Shown: one piece after another, positions 1 through 6,578 of the stretch
How positions within the stretch are numbered: position 1 is the stretch's first letter
How the letters are laid out: each line of letters begins with the position of its first letter
Program-made: the position numbers and the translations under genes
Assembly: GCA_027318525.1 (NCBI GenBank)
Contig: DAHVPA010000090.1
Coordinates: forward strand, 1-7,545
Origin: Candidatus Cloacimonadota bacterium
GTDB lineage: Bacteria; Cloacimonadota; Cloacimonadia; Cloacimonadales; Cloacimonadaceae
DNA length: 7,545 nt
Reading direction: 5' to 3'
The notes under the pieces: generated by a model
The model's database searches: none
What the model was told of the DNA's origin: nothing
What the model saw: only the letters and a program-made list of their open reading frames with translations

Positions 1-338
1 ATCTTAACCGCATCCGCATCCTGCAAATCAACATCGCCAAATACATGCGGATGCCGGCGCACCAGTTTGCTGTTGATGTTCTCGAGCACCTTTTCCACAT
101 CAAAGCGCTGTTCTTCTGCTGCAATCTGACATTGAAATACGATGTGCAGCATCAAATCGCCCAATTCCTCATTCAGGGAATTGTAATCCTCTTCCTCAAT
201 GGCTTCCACCGCTTCATACAGCTCTTCGATAAAGTTCGGCACCAGGCTTTCGGGTGTCTGTTTCAAATCCCAGGGACAGCCTGAAACCGGCTCTCTCAGC
301 CGGGCTACGATTTCCACCAGTTTATCAAATGCCTGCAT
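1..338 (-). CDS. mazG: Nucleoside triphosphate pyrophosphohydrolase MazG, N-terminal part (runs off window start)
   Basis: MazG hydrolyses nucleoside triphosphates to monophosphate and pyrophosphate and is a cytosolic house-cleaning enzyme. Reading the minus strand from the ATG at 338-336 gives 112 residues before the window edge. Family hallmarks are in order: CPWDLKQT at residues 21-28, the acidic metal-binding helix IEELYEA at 37-43, EELGDLMLHIVFQC at 57-70 (E57, E58 and D61 are the expected Mg ligands), and KLVRRHPHVFGDV at 91-103. Full-length MazG is usually about 260 residues with two such domains, so this is roughly the first half. The start is supported by AGGTGAG just upstream (347-341 on the minus strand) and by alignment of the CPWD motif near residue 21, as is usual. 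The gene diverges from the membrane protein gene at 516. The identification is firm; only the missing C-terminus is unknown. Confidence 0.95.
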   Translation of the reverse strand, partial: MQAFDKLVEIVARLREPVSGCPWDLKQTPESLVPNFIEELYEAVEAIEEEDYNSLNEELGDLMLHIVFQCQIAAEEQRFDVEKVLENINSKLVRRHPHVFGDVDLQDADAVK

Positions 339-457
339 TTCTCACCTGTTTCCTCTGTTTGATCTTTTTTTCCGATTACATAAACCGCTCTGTTTTGACA
401 AGTTTATTCTTTCGCCAGGTTCCTCAATCCGGATAAAAGCTCACCTGATAATATCGG

Positions 458-486
458 TTGACACTGTAAAGCTTACGGCACATCAT
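458..486 (+). promoter_or_regulatory. Probable sigma-70-type promoter of the small membrane protein gene
   Basis: A perfect TTGACA (-35) lies at 458-463. A 17-nt spacer leads to CATCAT at 481-486, a 4 of 6 match to TATAAT. Transcription would start near 493, giving a leader of about 23 nt that carries the SD sequence AGGAG (505-509). A second TTGACA at 395-400 has no reasonable -10 at 16-18 nt, so the downstream one is preferred. This is a sequence match only. Confidence 0.5.
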
Positions 487-515
487 GCAACCTGATCATA
501 AATGAGGAGATAGAC

Positions 516-893
516 ATGAAGGTAAGCCCGTTTATCTGGATTCCGCGGATTTTGACTCTGCTTTATATAGCTTTTCTGATGTTGTTTTCGGTGGATGTTT
601 TCTTTATGGAAGGTCCCTTACTGCAAAAAGTGGGGGGATTCCTTATTCACAATGTCCCTGCTTTTCTCTTTCTGCTCAGTCTTGCCATAACCTGGAAGCA
701 ACCGATCTGGACAGCCGGACTGGTCTTTGTCTGCGATTTCATCATTACACTGCTCTATGGCACCTTTGAAGAATGGAGTCACTTCCTGGTCTTTTCCATC
801 CCGCCGTTATTCTTTGCCTTGTTGTTTGTGGTGATTTATCTGCTGTCCTCCGGTGCAGAACCTGATACGGACGGGGATTTGCCTGCAGATTAA
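516..893 (+). CDS. Small four-helix integral membrane protein of unknown function
   Basis: The 125-residue product is almost entirely hydrophobic. Predicted membrane segments are at about residues 8-30, 41-60, 64-81 and 88-111, followed by a short acidic tail (EPDTDGDLPAD). No catalytic motif or signal-peptide cleavage site is visible. The N-terminal pattern PRILTLLYIAFLMLFSVDVF followed by an IHNVPAFLFLL helix resembles small uncharacterised four-helix proteins (I recall the DUF7670 type), but this assignment is from memory and unverified. The start at 516 is supported by AGGAG at 505-509 with 6 nt spacing. It appears to be a single-gene unit with its own promoter, converging on the minus-strand gene that ends at 920; only 26 nt separate them and no clear terminator hairpin is visible there. 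The gene is likely real; the function is unknown. Confidence 0.8.
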   Translation: MKVSPFIWIPRILTLLYIAFLMLFSVDVFFMEGPLLQKVGGFLIHNVPAFLFLLSLAITWKQPIWTAGLVFVCDFIITLLYGTFEEWSHFLVFSIPPLFFALLFVVIYLLSSGAEPDTDGDLPAD

Positions 894-919
894 AGCCTGT
901 CTAACTTGCCCGCTCTGTT

Positions 920-1576
920 TTATTTACCGGATTCGATTGTCCTCAGATTGTCCACCGCCACATCTGCCGAACCTGACACAGTCACATAACCAAGTTCCAG
1001 ATTTGCCGTATCAGTGAGTTTGCCCATCATCCATTCTCCGGAATGCGATTCCTCCTCATTCAGCGGAGCTCTATAGATGCCGTTTTCCAGAGCTTTGAAG
1101 TAAATCACCTGCAAGCCCTGTTTCAGCTTTCTCCGTTCTGCCAGAACAGTCTTGTAATAATAGGGCACAGTCACCTGCTCACCATCCTGATAGGTGGTAA
1201 AAGCCTGATTTCCGGCTGGATTTTTATCCAAAACAGCCACAGGACGGGCAAGCTGCACAGGGCTCGACCCCCTGCTGCTGATTGCTTCAAAGCTGACAAA
1301 CCAGTCATTCAATCCGATAAAATGCTCATCCACACCACTCTGCTCCACTGTCTTGCCCAGGATATCCTTGGTGATGTCCTTACCTTCATCCAGCACAGTT
1401 TTTACCAGATGCACAGGGATGCGGATGATGACCTCTTCATCATTCAAAATCAGGTTATTGCCATCATTGGATTGGATTTCTCCCCTGTATTCGCTGCCGT
1501 TTTCCACATAGACATTGACGGCAGGCATTGCCGCCAGGCAGGATACGGCAGCTAAAACTATCATCAGCCTTTTCAT
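920..1576 (-). CDS. Exported protein of unknown function with N-terminal small beta-barrel-like segment
   Basis: The 218-residue product starts with a typical export signal: MKR, then a hydrophobic stretch LMIVLAAVSCLAAM. Cleavage could be by signal peptidase I near residue 16-19. A lipoprotein reading (AVSC, Cys13) is possible, but the lipobox is poor and the hydrophobic core short. Residues about 20-55 (YVENGSEYRGEIQSNDGNNL, then LILNDEEVIIRIPV) look like a short SH3- or Sm-like beta barrel of the 'G.x.RGEI...DG..L.L' type. The C-terminal half (about 108-215) is predicted mainly beta, ending in LELGYVTVSGS...VAVDNLRTIE. I do not recognise a named family and see no catalytic motif. An upstream ATG at 1597 has no ribosome site; the ATG at 1576 has AGGAG at 1586-1582 with 5 nt spacing and puts the signal peptide at the true N-terminus. 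It is transcribed alone from the promoter at 1637-1665. Confidence 0.8.
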   Translation of the reverse strand: MKRLMIVLAAVSCLAAMPAVNVYVENGSEYRGEIQSNDGNNLILNDEEVIIRIPVHLVKTVLDEGKDITKDILGKTVEQSGVDEHFIGLNDWFVSFEAISSRGSSPVQLARPVAVLDKNPAGNQAFTTYQDGEQVTVPYYYKTVLAERRKLKQGLQVIYFKALENGIYRAPLNEEESHSGEWMMGKLTDTANLELGYVTVSGSADVAVDNLRTIESGK

Positions 1577-1636
1577 TCTTGCTCCTAATTGCCCCAAATC
1601 TATAGCAGTTTCTGATTTGATTCGGGAACTTATGCT

Positions 1637-1665
1637 TTGATAAATGCAATGCGCTGTGATGTCAA
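1637..1665 (-). promoter_or_regulatory. Sigma-70-type promoter of the exported-protein gene
   Basis: On the minus strand TTGACA (1665-1660) is followed, after exactly 17 nt, by TATCAA (1642-1637), a 6/6 and a 4/6 match to the consensus hexamers. Transcription would start near 1630, giving a leader of about 54 nt before the ATG at 1576, with AGGAG correctly placed in it. It supports the minus strand as the coding strand for 920-1576. Confidence 0.6.
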
Positions 1666-1731
1666 CAGAAAAAGGCGGTTCTTATCCTGCCTGATTTTTT
1701 ATCTGAACATCCCTTCCTGCTCTTTCACCCG

Positions 1732-1783
1732 GAGGGGTCATCGTGGGCTAACCCCTCGATGACCCCTCGATGACCCCTCGCAG
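1732..1783. repeat. Dispersed structured repeat, copy A (one inverted arm plus three tandem 11-bp units)
   Basis: The left arm GAGGGGTCATCG (1732-1743) is the perfect reverse complement of CGATGACCCCTC, which occurs twice, at 1757-1768 and 1768-1779. The right part is three tandem 11-bp units: ACCCCTCGATG (1751-1761), ACCCCTCGATG (1762-1772) and ACCCCTCGCAG (1773-1783). One left arm can therefore pair with any of three right arms: a 7-bp stem with a 12-nt loop, or 12-bp stems with 13- or 24-nt loops. The element matches copy B (7481-7532) at 46 of 52 positions in the same orientation; similarity does not clearly extend into the flanks. It lies between two divergent genes, over 150 bp from either start, and has no U-tract, so it is not a classical terminator. 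It resembles REP-like extragenic palindromes in form, but I do not recognise the family. Confidence 0.85.
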
Positions 1784-1967
1784 CAAAAGTGGAAGTGGAA
1801 AAGCTGCAGAGACGGGAAGGATGTATCCGACAATCCGTAACTTATCTATTCTGCAGGAAGTTGGCAAATCCGATTTAATCCAGTGACGCAGCTTGGCATT
1901 CCTAATAAATTTATGCTTTACAAGATTGGGCAGGGCAGATTAGGTGCTAATATGTGTAAATTGCATC

Positions 1968-2014
1968 AAAATGGGTGAATTGTGTCTGTCCGAAGGTTGA
2001 GATTATCCCATTTT
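1968..2014. promoter_or_regulatory. Inverted repeat upstream of recJ
   Basis: AAAATGGG (1968-1975) and CCCATTTT (2007-2014) form a perfect 8-bp inverted repeat separated by 31 nt, ending 54 nt before the recJ start codon. It could fold in the mRNA leader or be a spaced operator. The intervening segment has no strong inner stem, only weak CC/GG pairing around TCCGAAGG. An 8-bp match at this spacing can occur by chance, so the functional call is tentative. Confidence 0.25.
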
Positions 2015-2068
2015 TGAGGTTTACGCGACACAAGTGATAGCAAAAATAAAATAATAAAGGTTCCGAAT

Positions 2069-3787
2069 ATGGATAAGCAATGGGAACTGCCGCTTCCGCT
2101 GGAAGCTGAAGCCCTATCCGCTGCCAGGAGTATCGCACTGGATTTGAAATGTCCCGCCCTGATTGCAGAATTGCTTTACCGCAAAGGCTATAGAACGCGG
2201 GAGGAAATCCACGAATTCTTTTATCCCAATCTGTCCAAACTGCTCGATCCCTTCCTGTTTGAACAGATGGATAAGGCGGTGACCCGCATCCTGAAAGCCA
2301 TTGAGGACAAGGAGCAAATCGTCATCTACGGCGATTACGACGTGGACGGCACCACCGCCACAGCCTTGCTCTATCTGGGTCTGCGCCGGATTGGCGGTTT
2401 GATTGATTTCTATATTCCGCACCGCATGATTGACGGTTACGGGCTTTCGCTCAACAGTCTGGACCAGCTCAAAGCCACCGGTGCCACCCTGCTTATCAGC
2501 GTGGATTGCGGTGTAAACGCCATTGAAGAGATTACTGCCATCAACGCCATGGGCATGGAAATCATCGTCACCGACCATCATAATCCCAAGGAAATCCTGC
2601 CCGATGCCTATGCCATCATCAATCCCAAACTGCCCGGCACCACCTATCCCTTTCACCATCTGGCGGGAGTCGGGGTTGCGTATAAACTCCTGATGGCAAT
2701 CTATCAGAGATTGGGCATCGCCACCCATGACAACGTGATCAAATATATGGACCTGGTGGCGGTCGGAACGATTGCCGACATTGTCCCCCTGACTGATGAA
2801 AACAGAGTCTTTGCCAGTATCGGTCTGCAGCACCTGATTGAAAAGAAAAACCTGGGACTTAATGCCCTGACCCAAATCAGCAACCTCAATCAAAAGAATC
2901 TGGATACGACGGATATCGTCTTTGGCATCGCACCCCGCATCAATGCGGCTGGCAGAATGGGCAGCGCTGCAGTGGCGGTGGATTTGCTCATCGCCACAGA
3001 AGAAGAAAAAAGTCTGGAACTGGCGGAAGTGATTGAACACCAAAATTCCCTGCGCCAGCAGGAAGACCAGAAAACCTTTATCGAAGCCTGCGACATCATC
3101 GAAAAGAAATATAAGGATATGGCACATACACCCGTCATGATTATCAGTTCGGATGACTGGCATCAGGGAGTAATCGGCATCGTGGCTTCCAAACTGGTGG
3201 AAAAGTATTATCGACCCGTTATTATGATTTCCTTCAAAGAAGGTTTTGGCAGCGGCTCAGGACGCAGTGTGGCGGATTTTGACCTGTTTGAGGCACTGAA
3301 GCATACGGAACATAATCTGCACAGCTTCGGAGGTCATAAGTATGCGGTCGGATTGACCATTTATCAGGAATATATCGACCGCTTTGAAAACGAACTCAGC
3401 CGCTATATCAGCGAACATCTCCAATTGGATAAAATCAAGCCGCCGCTCAAGATAGACCATGAGCTGGAAATCTATGACATCAACGACAACCTGATGAGCT
3501 GGATGGAACGCTTTGCTCCTTTTGGTCCGGAAAACTACCATCCCGTCTTCCTGACCCGCCAGGTCTCAATTGCCAGCTATCCATATAACGTCGGACGCAA
3601 TCACCTCAAACTCAAGGTTATGAAAAACGGCAATGTCCTCGACCTCATCGGTTATAATCTGGGCGACTTTCTTCCCCTGCTCAAGAAGAACGCCCTCATC
3701 GACATCGCATTCACCCTGGAATACAACCGTTTTGGCAATAAAACCACCATCCAGGGCAAACTGCGGGACATTCATCTGCATAAATAG
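2069..3787 (+). CDS. recJ: Single-stranded-DNA-specific 5'-3' exonuclease RecJ
   Basis: RecJ degrades single-stranded DNA 5' to 3' in recombinational (RecF-type) and mismatch repair. The 572-residue product is full length (E. coli RecJ is of similar size) and shows the DHH phosphoesterase order: DYDVDG at 89-94, ISVDCG at 143-148, TDHH at 168-171, GTIADIVPL at 233-241 and INAAGRMG at 291-298. The metal-binding Asp and His residues of the first, second, third and fourth of these motifs are all present. The DHHA1 domain follows, with GSGSGRS at 394-400 and SFGGHKYAVG at 419-428, and then a C-terminal OB-fold region (about 460-568, with RFAPFGPEN at 481-489) that binds DNA. The start at 2069 fits the family N-terminus; the ribosome site is weak (AAAGG about 9 nt upstream). 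It is the first gene of a five-gene run; the next ATG is 9 nt after its stop. No damage is seen. Confidence 0.97.
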   Translation: MDKQWELPLPLEAEALSAARSIALDLKCPALIAELLYRKGYRTREEIHEFFYPNLSKLLDPFLFEQMDKAVTRILKAIEDKEQIVIYGDYDVDGTTATALLYLGLRRIGGLIDFYIPHRMIDGYGLSLNSLDQLKATGATLLISVDCGVNAIEEITAINAMGMEIIVTDHHNPKEILPDAYAIINPKLPGTTYPFHHLAGVGVAYKLLMAIYQRLGIATHDNVIKYMDLVAVGTIADIVPLTDENRVFASIGLQHLIEKKNLGLNALTQISNLNQKNLDTTDIVFGIAPRINAAGRMGSAAVAVDLLIATEEEKSLELAEVIEHQNSLRQQEDQKTFIEACDIIEKKYKDMAHTPVMIISSDDWHQGVIGIVASKLVEKYYRPVIMISFKEGFGSGSGRSVADFDLFEALKHTEHNLHSFGGHKYAVGLTIYQEYIDRFENELSRYISEHLQLDKIKPPLKIDHELEIYDINDNLMSWMERFAPFGPENYHPVFLTRQVSIASYPYNVGRNHLKLKVMKNGNVLDLIGYNLGDFLPLLKKNALIDIAFTLEYNRFGNKTTIQGKLRDIHLHK

Positions 3788-3796
3788 AAGGCTTTT

Positions 3797-4642
3797 ATGC
3801 TTAAGAAAGCTGTAATCCCCATTCTCCTGATTTTGGCTGCCCTGCAGCTCGGAATCATGCTCACAGGCTGTGCAGGAATCAGCTCTGGCAGAGAAGTAAT
3901 CCCCACCCGACTGGAACTGAACGGCACCCTGCAATTACCCTTCCAGCCAGGAAAAGTGCTGCTGGACGAAATCACAGGCACCTACTTTATCCTTGAAGCC
4001 GGAAAACCCTATCTGCATTTCTGGCGCAACGGGACATCTATCAATACCCTGGGCGGATTTGGTTCGGAAAAAAGCAACTTTCAAAAACTGAGCGATATCA
4101 CACTTGATCCCGACGGCAACCTGCTGGCGCTGGATTCCTTTGCCAGACTGGTGCGTAAATTCACTCCCGATGGTAAATGGATTGCGGATACAGAGCTGGC
4201 AGACTTCAGTCAACCCACCAAAATCTGCGCCACTGCAGGAGGCGACCTGATTGTATATGATGACGCCACGCAGGAATTTACTAAGCTGTCTGCTCTGGAT
4301 TCCAAACCGCTGTTCAGCTTTGGCAGATTTCAGGTTGACAGCGTCTCGCACATCTCCGCCAGCCGGGATTACATTGCCTCAATCGATGAAACAGGCGACC
4401 AGACAGTAGTGTTTTCTGCCTTGGGACAGTTTCTGGATGAATACAAGTATCAGCTCGTGCTGGATCGCTTTCAGAATCTATACATATATCATGAAGGTGC
4501 ACTCCGGCTGCTAAAGGAAGATGTCCTGCTGCCTTTCGGGTGGGACAGTCACGAAGTAAAGCTCTTTGCTTCTCCTGAGACATTACTGCTGGTAAGGGGT
4601 GAATCTGTGCTGACCATTTTACCATCCTATGCGGGGGAGTGA
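3797..4642 (+). CDS. Outer-/inner-membrane lipoprotein with NHL-type beta-propeller repeats
   Basis: The 281-residue product begins with a lipoprotein signal peptide: KK at 3-4, a hydrophobic core to about residue 21, and lipobox LTGC at 22-25, so Cys25 should be acylated. The next residues, A26 and G27, give no Asp inner-membrane retention signal; sorting rules in this organism are unknown. The body is a repeated beta pattern. The clearest blade is residues 86-129, with the NHL signature GFGSEKSNFQKLSDITLDPD followed by GNLLALDSFARLVRKFTPDGKW. Weaker blades flank it (56-79, 136-176, about 186-212, 222-275), which suggests a propeller of about six blades. NHL propellers are mostly binding scaffolds and no enzyme motif is visible. 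GAAGG at 3787-3791, 5 nt before the ATG, overlaps the recJ stop, pointing to co-transcription. It directly precedes lnt, whose product would complete its acylation. The specific partner is unknown. Confidence 0.85.
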   Translation: MLKKAVIPILLILAALQLGIMLTGCAGISSGREVIPTRLELNGTLQLPFQPGKVLLDEITGTYFILEAGKPYLHFWRNGTSINTLGGFGSEKSNFQKLSDITLDPDGNLLALDSFARLVRKFTPDGKWIADTELADFSQPTKICATAGGDLIVYDDATQEFTKLSALDSKPLFSFGRFQVDSVSHISASRDYIASIDETGDQTVVFSALGQFLDEYKYQLVLDRFQNLYIYHEGALRLLKEDVLLPFGWDSHEVKLFASPETLLLVRGESVLTILPSYAGE

Positions 4643-4652
4643 GCAAACTGAT

Positions 4653-6182
4653 ATGAAGAAAGCGCTGCCTGTTCTGCTCTCTGCTGTTTTATTAGGCATA
4701 TCACGTCTTCCCCTCTATTGCGGATGGCTGGCTTTTGTCGGTCTGATACCGCTTCTTTATCATTTTGACCAGGGTGGCAGAACTTGGAAGGAACTGCTGC
4801 GTGACGCCTTTATCTTCAGCGCTGTAAATCTTACCATCTGGCTGCACTGGATTTGGGGAGTCACTTCAGGCGGTTTTGTCGGTATCATCCTGTTCTATAC
4901 AGTCTATTACTTTTTAGCGTTTACAGCTATCCAACTGATTGGGAAGAAGCTGCCCCGCCTTCGTTACATCGGTTTTATCCTTGTTTTTCTGACTCTGGAG
5001 TATTTGCAGAACTTTACAGAATTCCGTTTTGCCTGGATAAACCTGGGATATGCTTTGACGGATTACACTGTGCTGCTGCAAGCTGCCGATCTGGGTGGAG
5101 TTGTGCTGATGTCCCTGTTTATCCTGCTGCTTAATCTCTGGCTCTACAGGCTGTCCCAACATAAGTGGACCAACCTGATTTTCATTGCAGTCCTGATGCT
5201 GCTTTGGAGCGGCTATGGCATCTGGTGTCTGAAGAGCCTGCCTCTGCACAAGGCGGAAGCACAAATCGCAATCATGCAACCCAGTATTCCGCAGGAAGAA
5301 AAGTGGGAGACGCAGCACTTTACCGAACTTTATGACCGCTATACCAGGTTGACCCGGGAAGCTGCCAAACAAGGCGCTCAGCTTGTTATCTGGCCCGAAG
5401 CCGCCATGCCGGCTTATGTGCTGAGGGACGGCAATGTCCTGCCCTTGGTGCAAAACCTGGCTGACAGCAACCGCATCGACCTTTTCACCGGCTTTCCCGA
5501 TGTCTTGCCTGCGCCTTCCGGGTATCCCGGTGGAGCTTATTATTACAATGCTGCCACTTTGTTCCGTCCTTATGCCGGATATGACAAACCCTATTACAAG
5601 ATGATTCTTGTGCCTGTGGGTGAGCGTATCCCTTTGTTGAAGCTGTTTCCCTTCATGTGGAAACTGCAATTCGGTCAGGCAAACTGGGAATATGGCACCA
5701 GTCCGACCTTCCACACCAGCGGTAAAGTGACCTTTTCACCTCAGATTTGCTTTGAAATCGCCTTTGCAGAGCTGAACCGGTGCATGGCGTTCCGCAATCT
5801 GGCAGAACGCAGAACCGGTAGACCCGACCGGGTGGACTTTTTGGTAAATATCACCAACGACGCCTGGTTTGGACGTTCAGCCGGACCTTGGGTGCATGGT
5901 ATGATGACCAGGTTTCGTGCTATTGAAAACCGCATCCAGATTTACCGCAGCGCCAACACGGGGATTTCCATGGCGGTTGACCCGTTGGGCAGAATCATTG
6001 CGCGCACCCGTCTCTATGAGATTACAAACGCCACAGCGCCTTTATACAAGACAGACCGCATCCCCCTTTATTATTACGTTTATGCCTATCCACGCCTGAT
6101 CTGTCTGGCAACGTTATTCCTGATTGCTGTTGCCTTGTTCAGGAAAAAACCTCCCCGCCAAAACTCTGGAGGAAAAGCATGA
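4653..6182 (+). CDS. lnt: Apolipoprotein N-acyltransferase Lnt
   Basis: Lnt transfers an acyl chain from a phospholipid to the N-terminal Cys of diacylated lipoproteins at the outer face of the inner membrane, the last step of lipoprotein maturation. The 509-residue product is full length. Residues 1-195 carry the usual block of hydrophobic helices, followed by a periplasmic nitrilase-like domain and a final C-terminal helix (about 480-496). The catalytic triad is intact: Glu249 in WPEAAMP, Lys316 in YYKMILVPVGERIP, and Cys366 in QICFEIAF. The conserved block NITNDAWFG (399-407), GPWVHGMMTRFRAIENR and RSANTGIS follows. The spacer between Cys366 and that block contains an Arg-rich stretch (RNLAERRTGRPDR) that looks longer than in the E. 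coli enzyme. An in-frame ATG at 4629 would overlap the lipoprotein gene and has no ribosome site; the ATG at 4653 lies 10 nt after the previous stop, downstream of GGGGGAGTGAG. The stop overlaps the merR start as ATGA. Confidence 0.96.
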   Translation: MKKALPVLLSAVLLGISRLPLYCGWLAFVGLIPLLYHFDQGGRTWKELLRDAFIFSAVNLTIWLHWIWGVTSGGFVGIILFYTVYYFLAFTAIQLIGKKLPRLRYIGFILVFLTLEYLQNFTEFRFAWINLGYALTDYTVLLQAADLGGVVLMSLFILLLNLWLYRLSQHKWTNLIFIAVLMLLWSGYGIWCLKSLPLHKAEAQIAIMQPSIPQEEKWETQHFTELYDRYTRLTREAAKQGAQLVIWPEAAMPAYVLRDGNVLPLVQNLADSNRIDLFTGFPDVLPAPSGYPGGAYYYNAATLFRPYAGYDKPYYKMILVPVGERIPLLKLFPFMWKLQFGQANWEYGTSPTFHTSGKVTFSPQICFEIAFAELNRCMAFRNLAERRTGRPDRVDFLVNITNDAWFGRSAGPWVHGMMTRFRAIENRIQIYRSANTGISMAVDPLGRIIARTRLYEITNATAPLYKTDRIPLYYYVYAYPRLICLATLFLIAVALFRKKPPRQNSGGKA

Positions 6183-6577
6183 GCAAATTCTATTACACGA
6201 TTGGCGAAGTCAGCAACCTGCTTGACGTTAAACCCTATGTCATCCGCTACTGGGAAACCGAATTCCACCAGCTCAAACCCCGCAAAGACAACGGCAGGAA
6301 CAGACAGTTTACGGAAGAACATATCGAACTGCTCAAGAAAATCAAGCACATGCTCTATGAGCAAAAATTTACCATCGAAGGTGCACGCCAGAAGCTGAAA
6401 AGTGACAGAAAAGCTCCTGAACAGATGGAAATCGACCTTTTTGCCCAGCCTGCCCAACCTGTCAAACCAGCTCCCACCAAGACGGAAAAGGCACAACTCG
6501 TCAAAGAAGTCTATGAGTTGAAACGGCAGATTACGGGCTTTTTATTAAACCTGCACAAAACCTCAACGGAGAAATAG
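6179..6577 (+). CDS. Small MerR-family transcriptional regulator
   Basis: The 132-residue product has an N-terminal winged-helix MerR DNA-binding domain: YYTIGEVSNLLDVKPYVIRY at 5-24 (helix-turn-helix), then WETEF (25-29), LKPRKDNGRNRQFTEEHIEL (the wing and next helix), and FTIEGARQKL (64-73). A Pro/Ala/Gln-rich linker (about 88-100) leads to a short C-terminal helix (101-125) with coiled-coil character, which could serve as the dimerisation helix. There is no Cys cluster or effector-binding domain, so a metal-sensing or drug-binding role is not supported. It belongs with the short MerR-like proteins common near housekeeping genes in many phyla; target and signal are unknown. It overlaps the lnt stop by 4 nt (ATGA) and its SD, GGAGG, sits inside the end of lnt with 6 nt spacing, so it is translationally coupled. 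glyQ starts 1 nt after its stop. Confidence 0.9.
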   Translation: MSKFYYTIGEVSNLLDVKPYVIRYWETEFHQLKPRKDNGRNRQFTEEHIELLKKIKHMLYEQKFTIEGARQKLKSDRKAPEQMEIDLFAQPAQPVKPAPTKTEKAQLVKEVYELKRQITGFLLNLHKTSTEK

Positions 6578-6578
6578 A

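Larger units (their letters stand above)
1577..2068. other. 492-bp gene-free divergent intergenic region
   Basis: This separates the minus-strand exported-protein gene from recJ. It contains the promoter of the former (1637-1665), the 52-bp structured repeat (1732-1783), a 10-bp palindrome ATAAATTTAT (1905-1914), and an inverted repeat near recJ (1968-2014). No open frame here has a plausible ribosome site or protein-like composition, and all six frames through the repeat close. A convincing recJ promoter is not obvious. The best candidate is an extended -10 (TGC followed by TAATAT, 1945-1953) with a poor -35 (TTGGGC, 1926-1931, spacer 16), which would give a leader of roughly 110 nt. No tRNA or recognisable riboswitch was seen. 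The length is unusual given the 1-10 nt gaps in the neighbouring operon. Confidence 0.6.

Noticed and set aside
45..495. Plus-strand open frames across the mazG region and the divergent intergenic
   Set aside because: They are antisense to conserved MazG motifs or run through the promoter region; no ribosome site or family resemblance.
894..919. Bidirectional terminator between the convergent genes
   Set aside because: The 26-nt gap has no convincing inverted repeat, only a T-rich patch.
385..921. 12-bp exact direct repeat CCGCTCTGTTTT at 385-396 and 910-921 flanking the membrane protein gene
   Set aside because: About one to two exact 12-bp pairs are expected by chance in 7.5 kb, and there is no sign of a mobile element between them.
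1043..1555. Plus-strand open frame of 170 codons opposite the exported-protein gene
   Set aside because: The minus strand has the promoter, ribosome site and signal peptide; the plus frame has none of these and has shadow-like composition.
1732..1783. G-quadruplex in the repeat
   Set aside because: The minus strand has only three closely spaced GGGG runs (7-nt loops) in the element; the fourth G run is on the opposite strand, so no canonical intramolecular quadruplex forms.
1732..1783. CRISPR-like array
   Set aside because: The 11-bp units are directly abutting with no spacers and only three copies; there are no cas genes.
1630..1919. 9-bp direct repeat TTATGCTTT at 1630-1638 and 1911-1919
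   Set aside because: Too short to stand out from chance, and it is AT-rich.
2114..3163. Long minus-strand open frame (349 codons) opposite recJ
   Set aside because: It lies entirely antisense to an unmistakable full-length recJ, is rich in H, Q, C and F as expected for a shadow frame, and matches no family.
4914..5714. Minus-strand open frame of 266 codons opposite lnt
   Set aside because: It is antisense to a complete Lnt with an intact catalytic triad and has no protein-like features.
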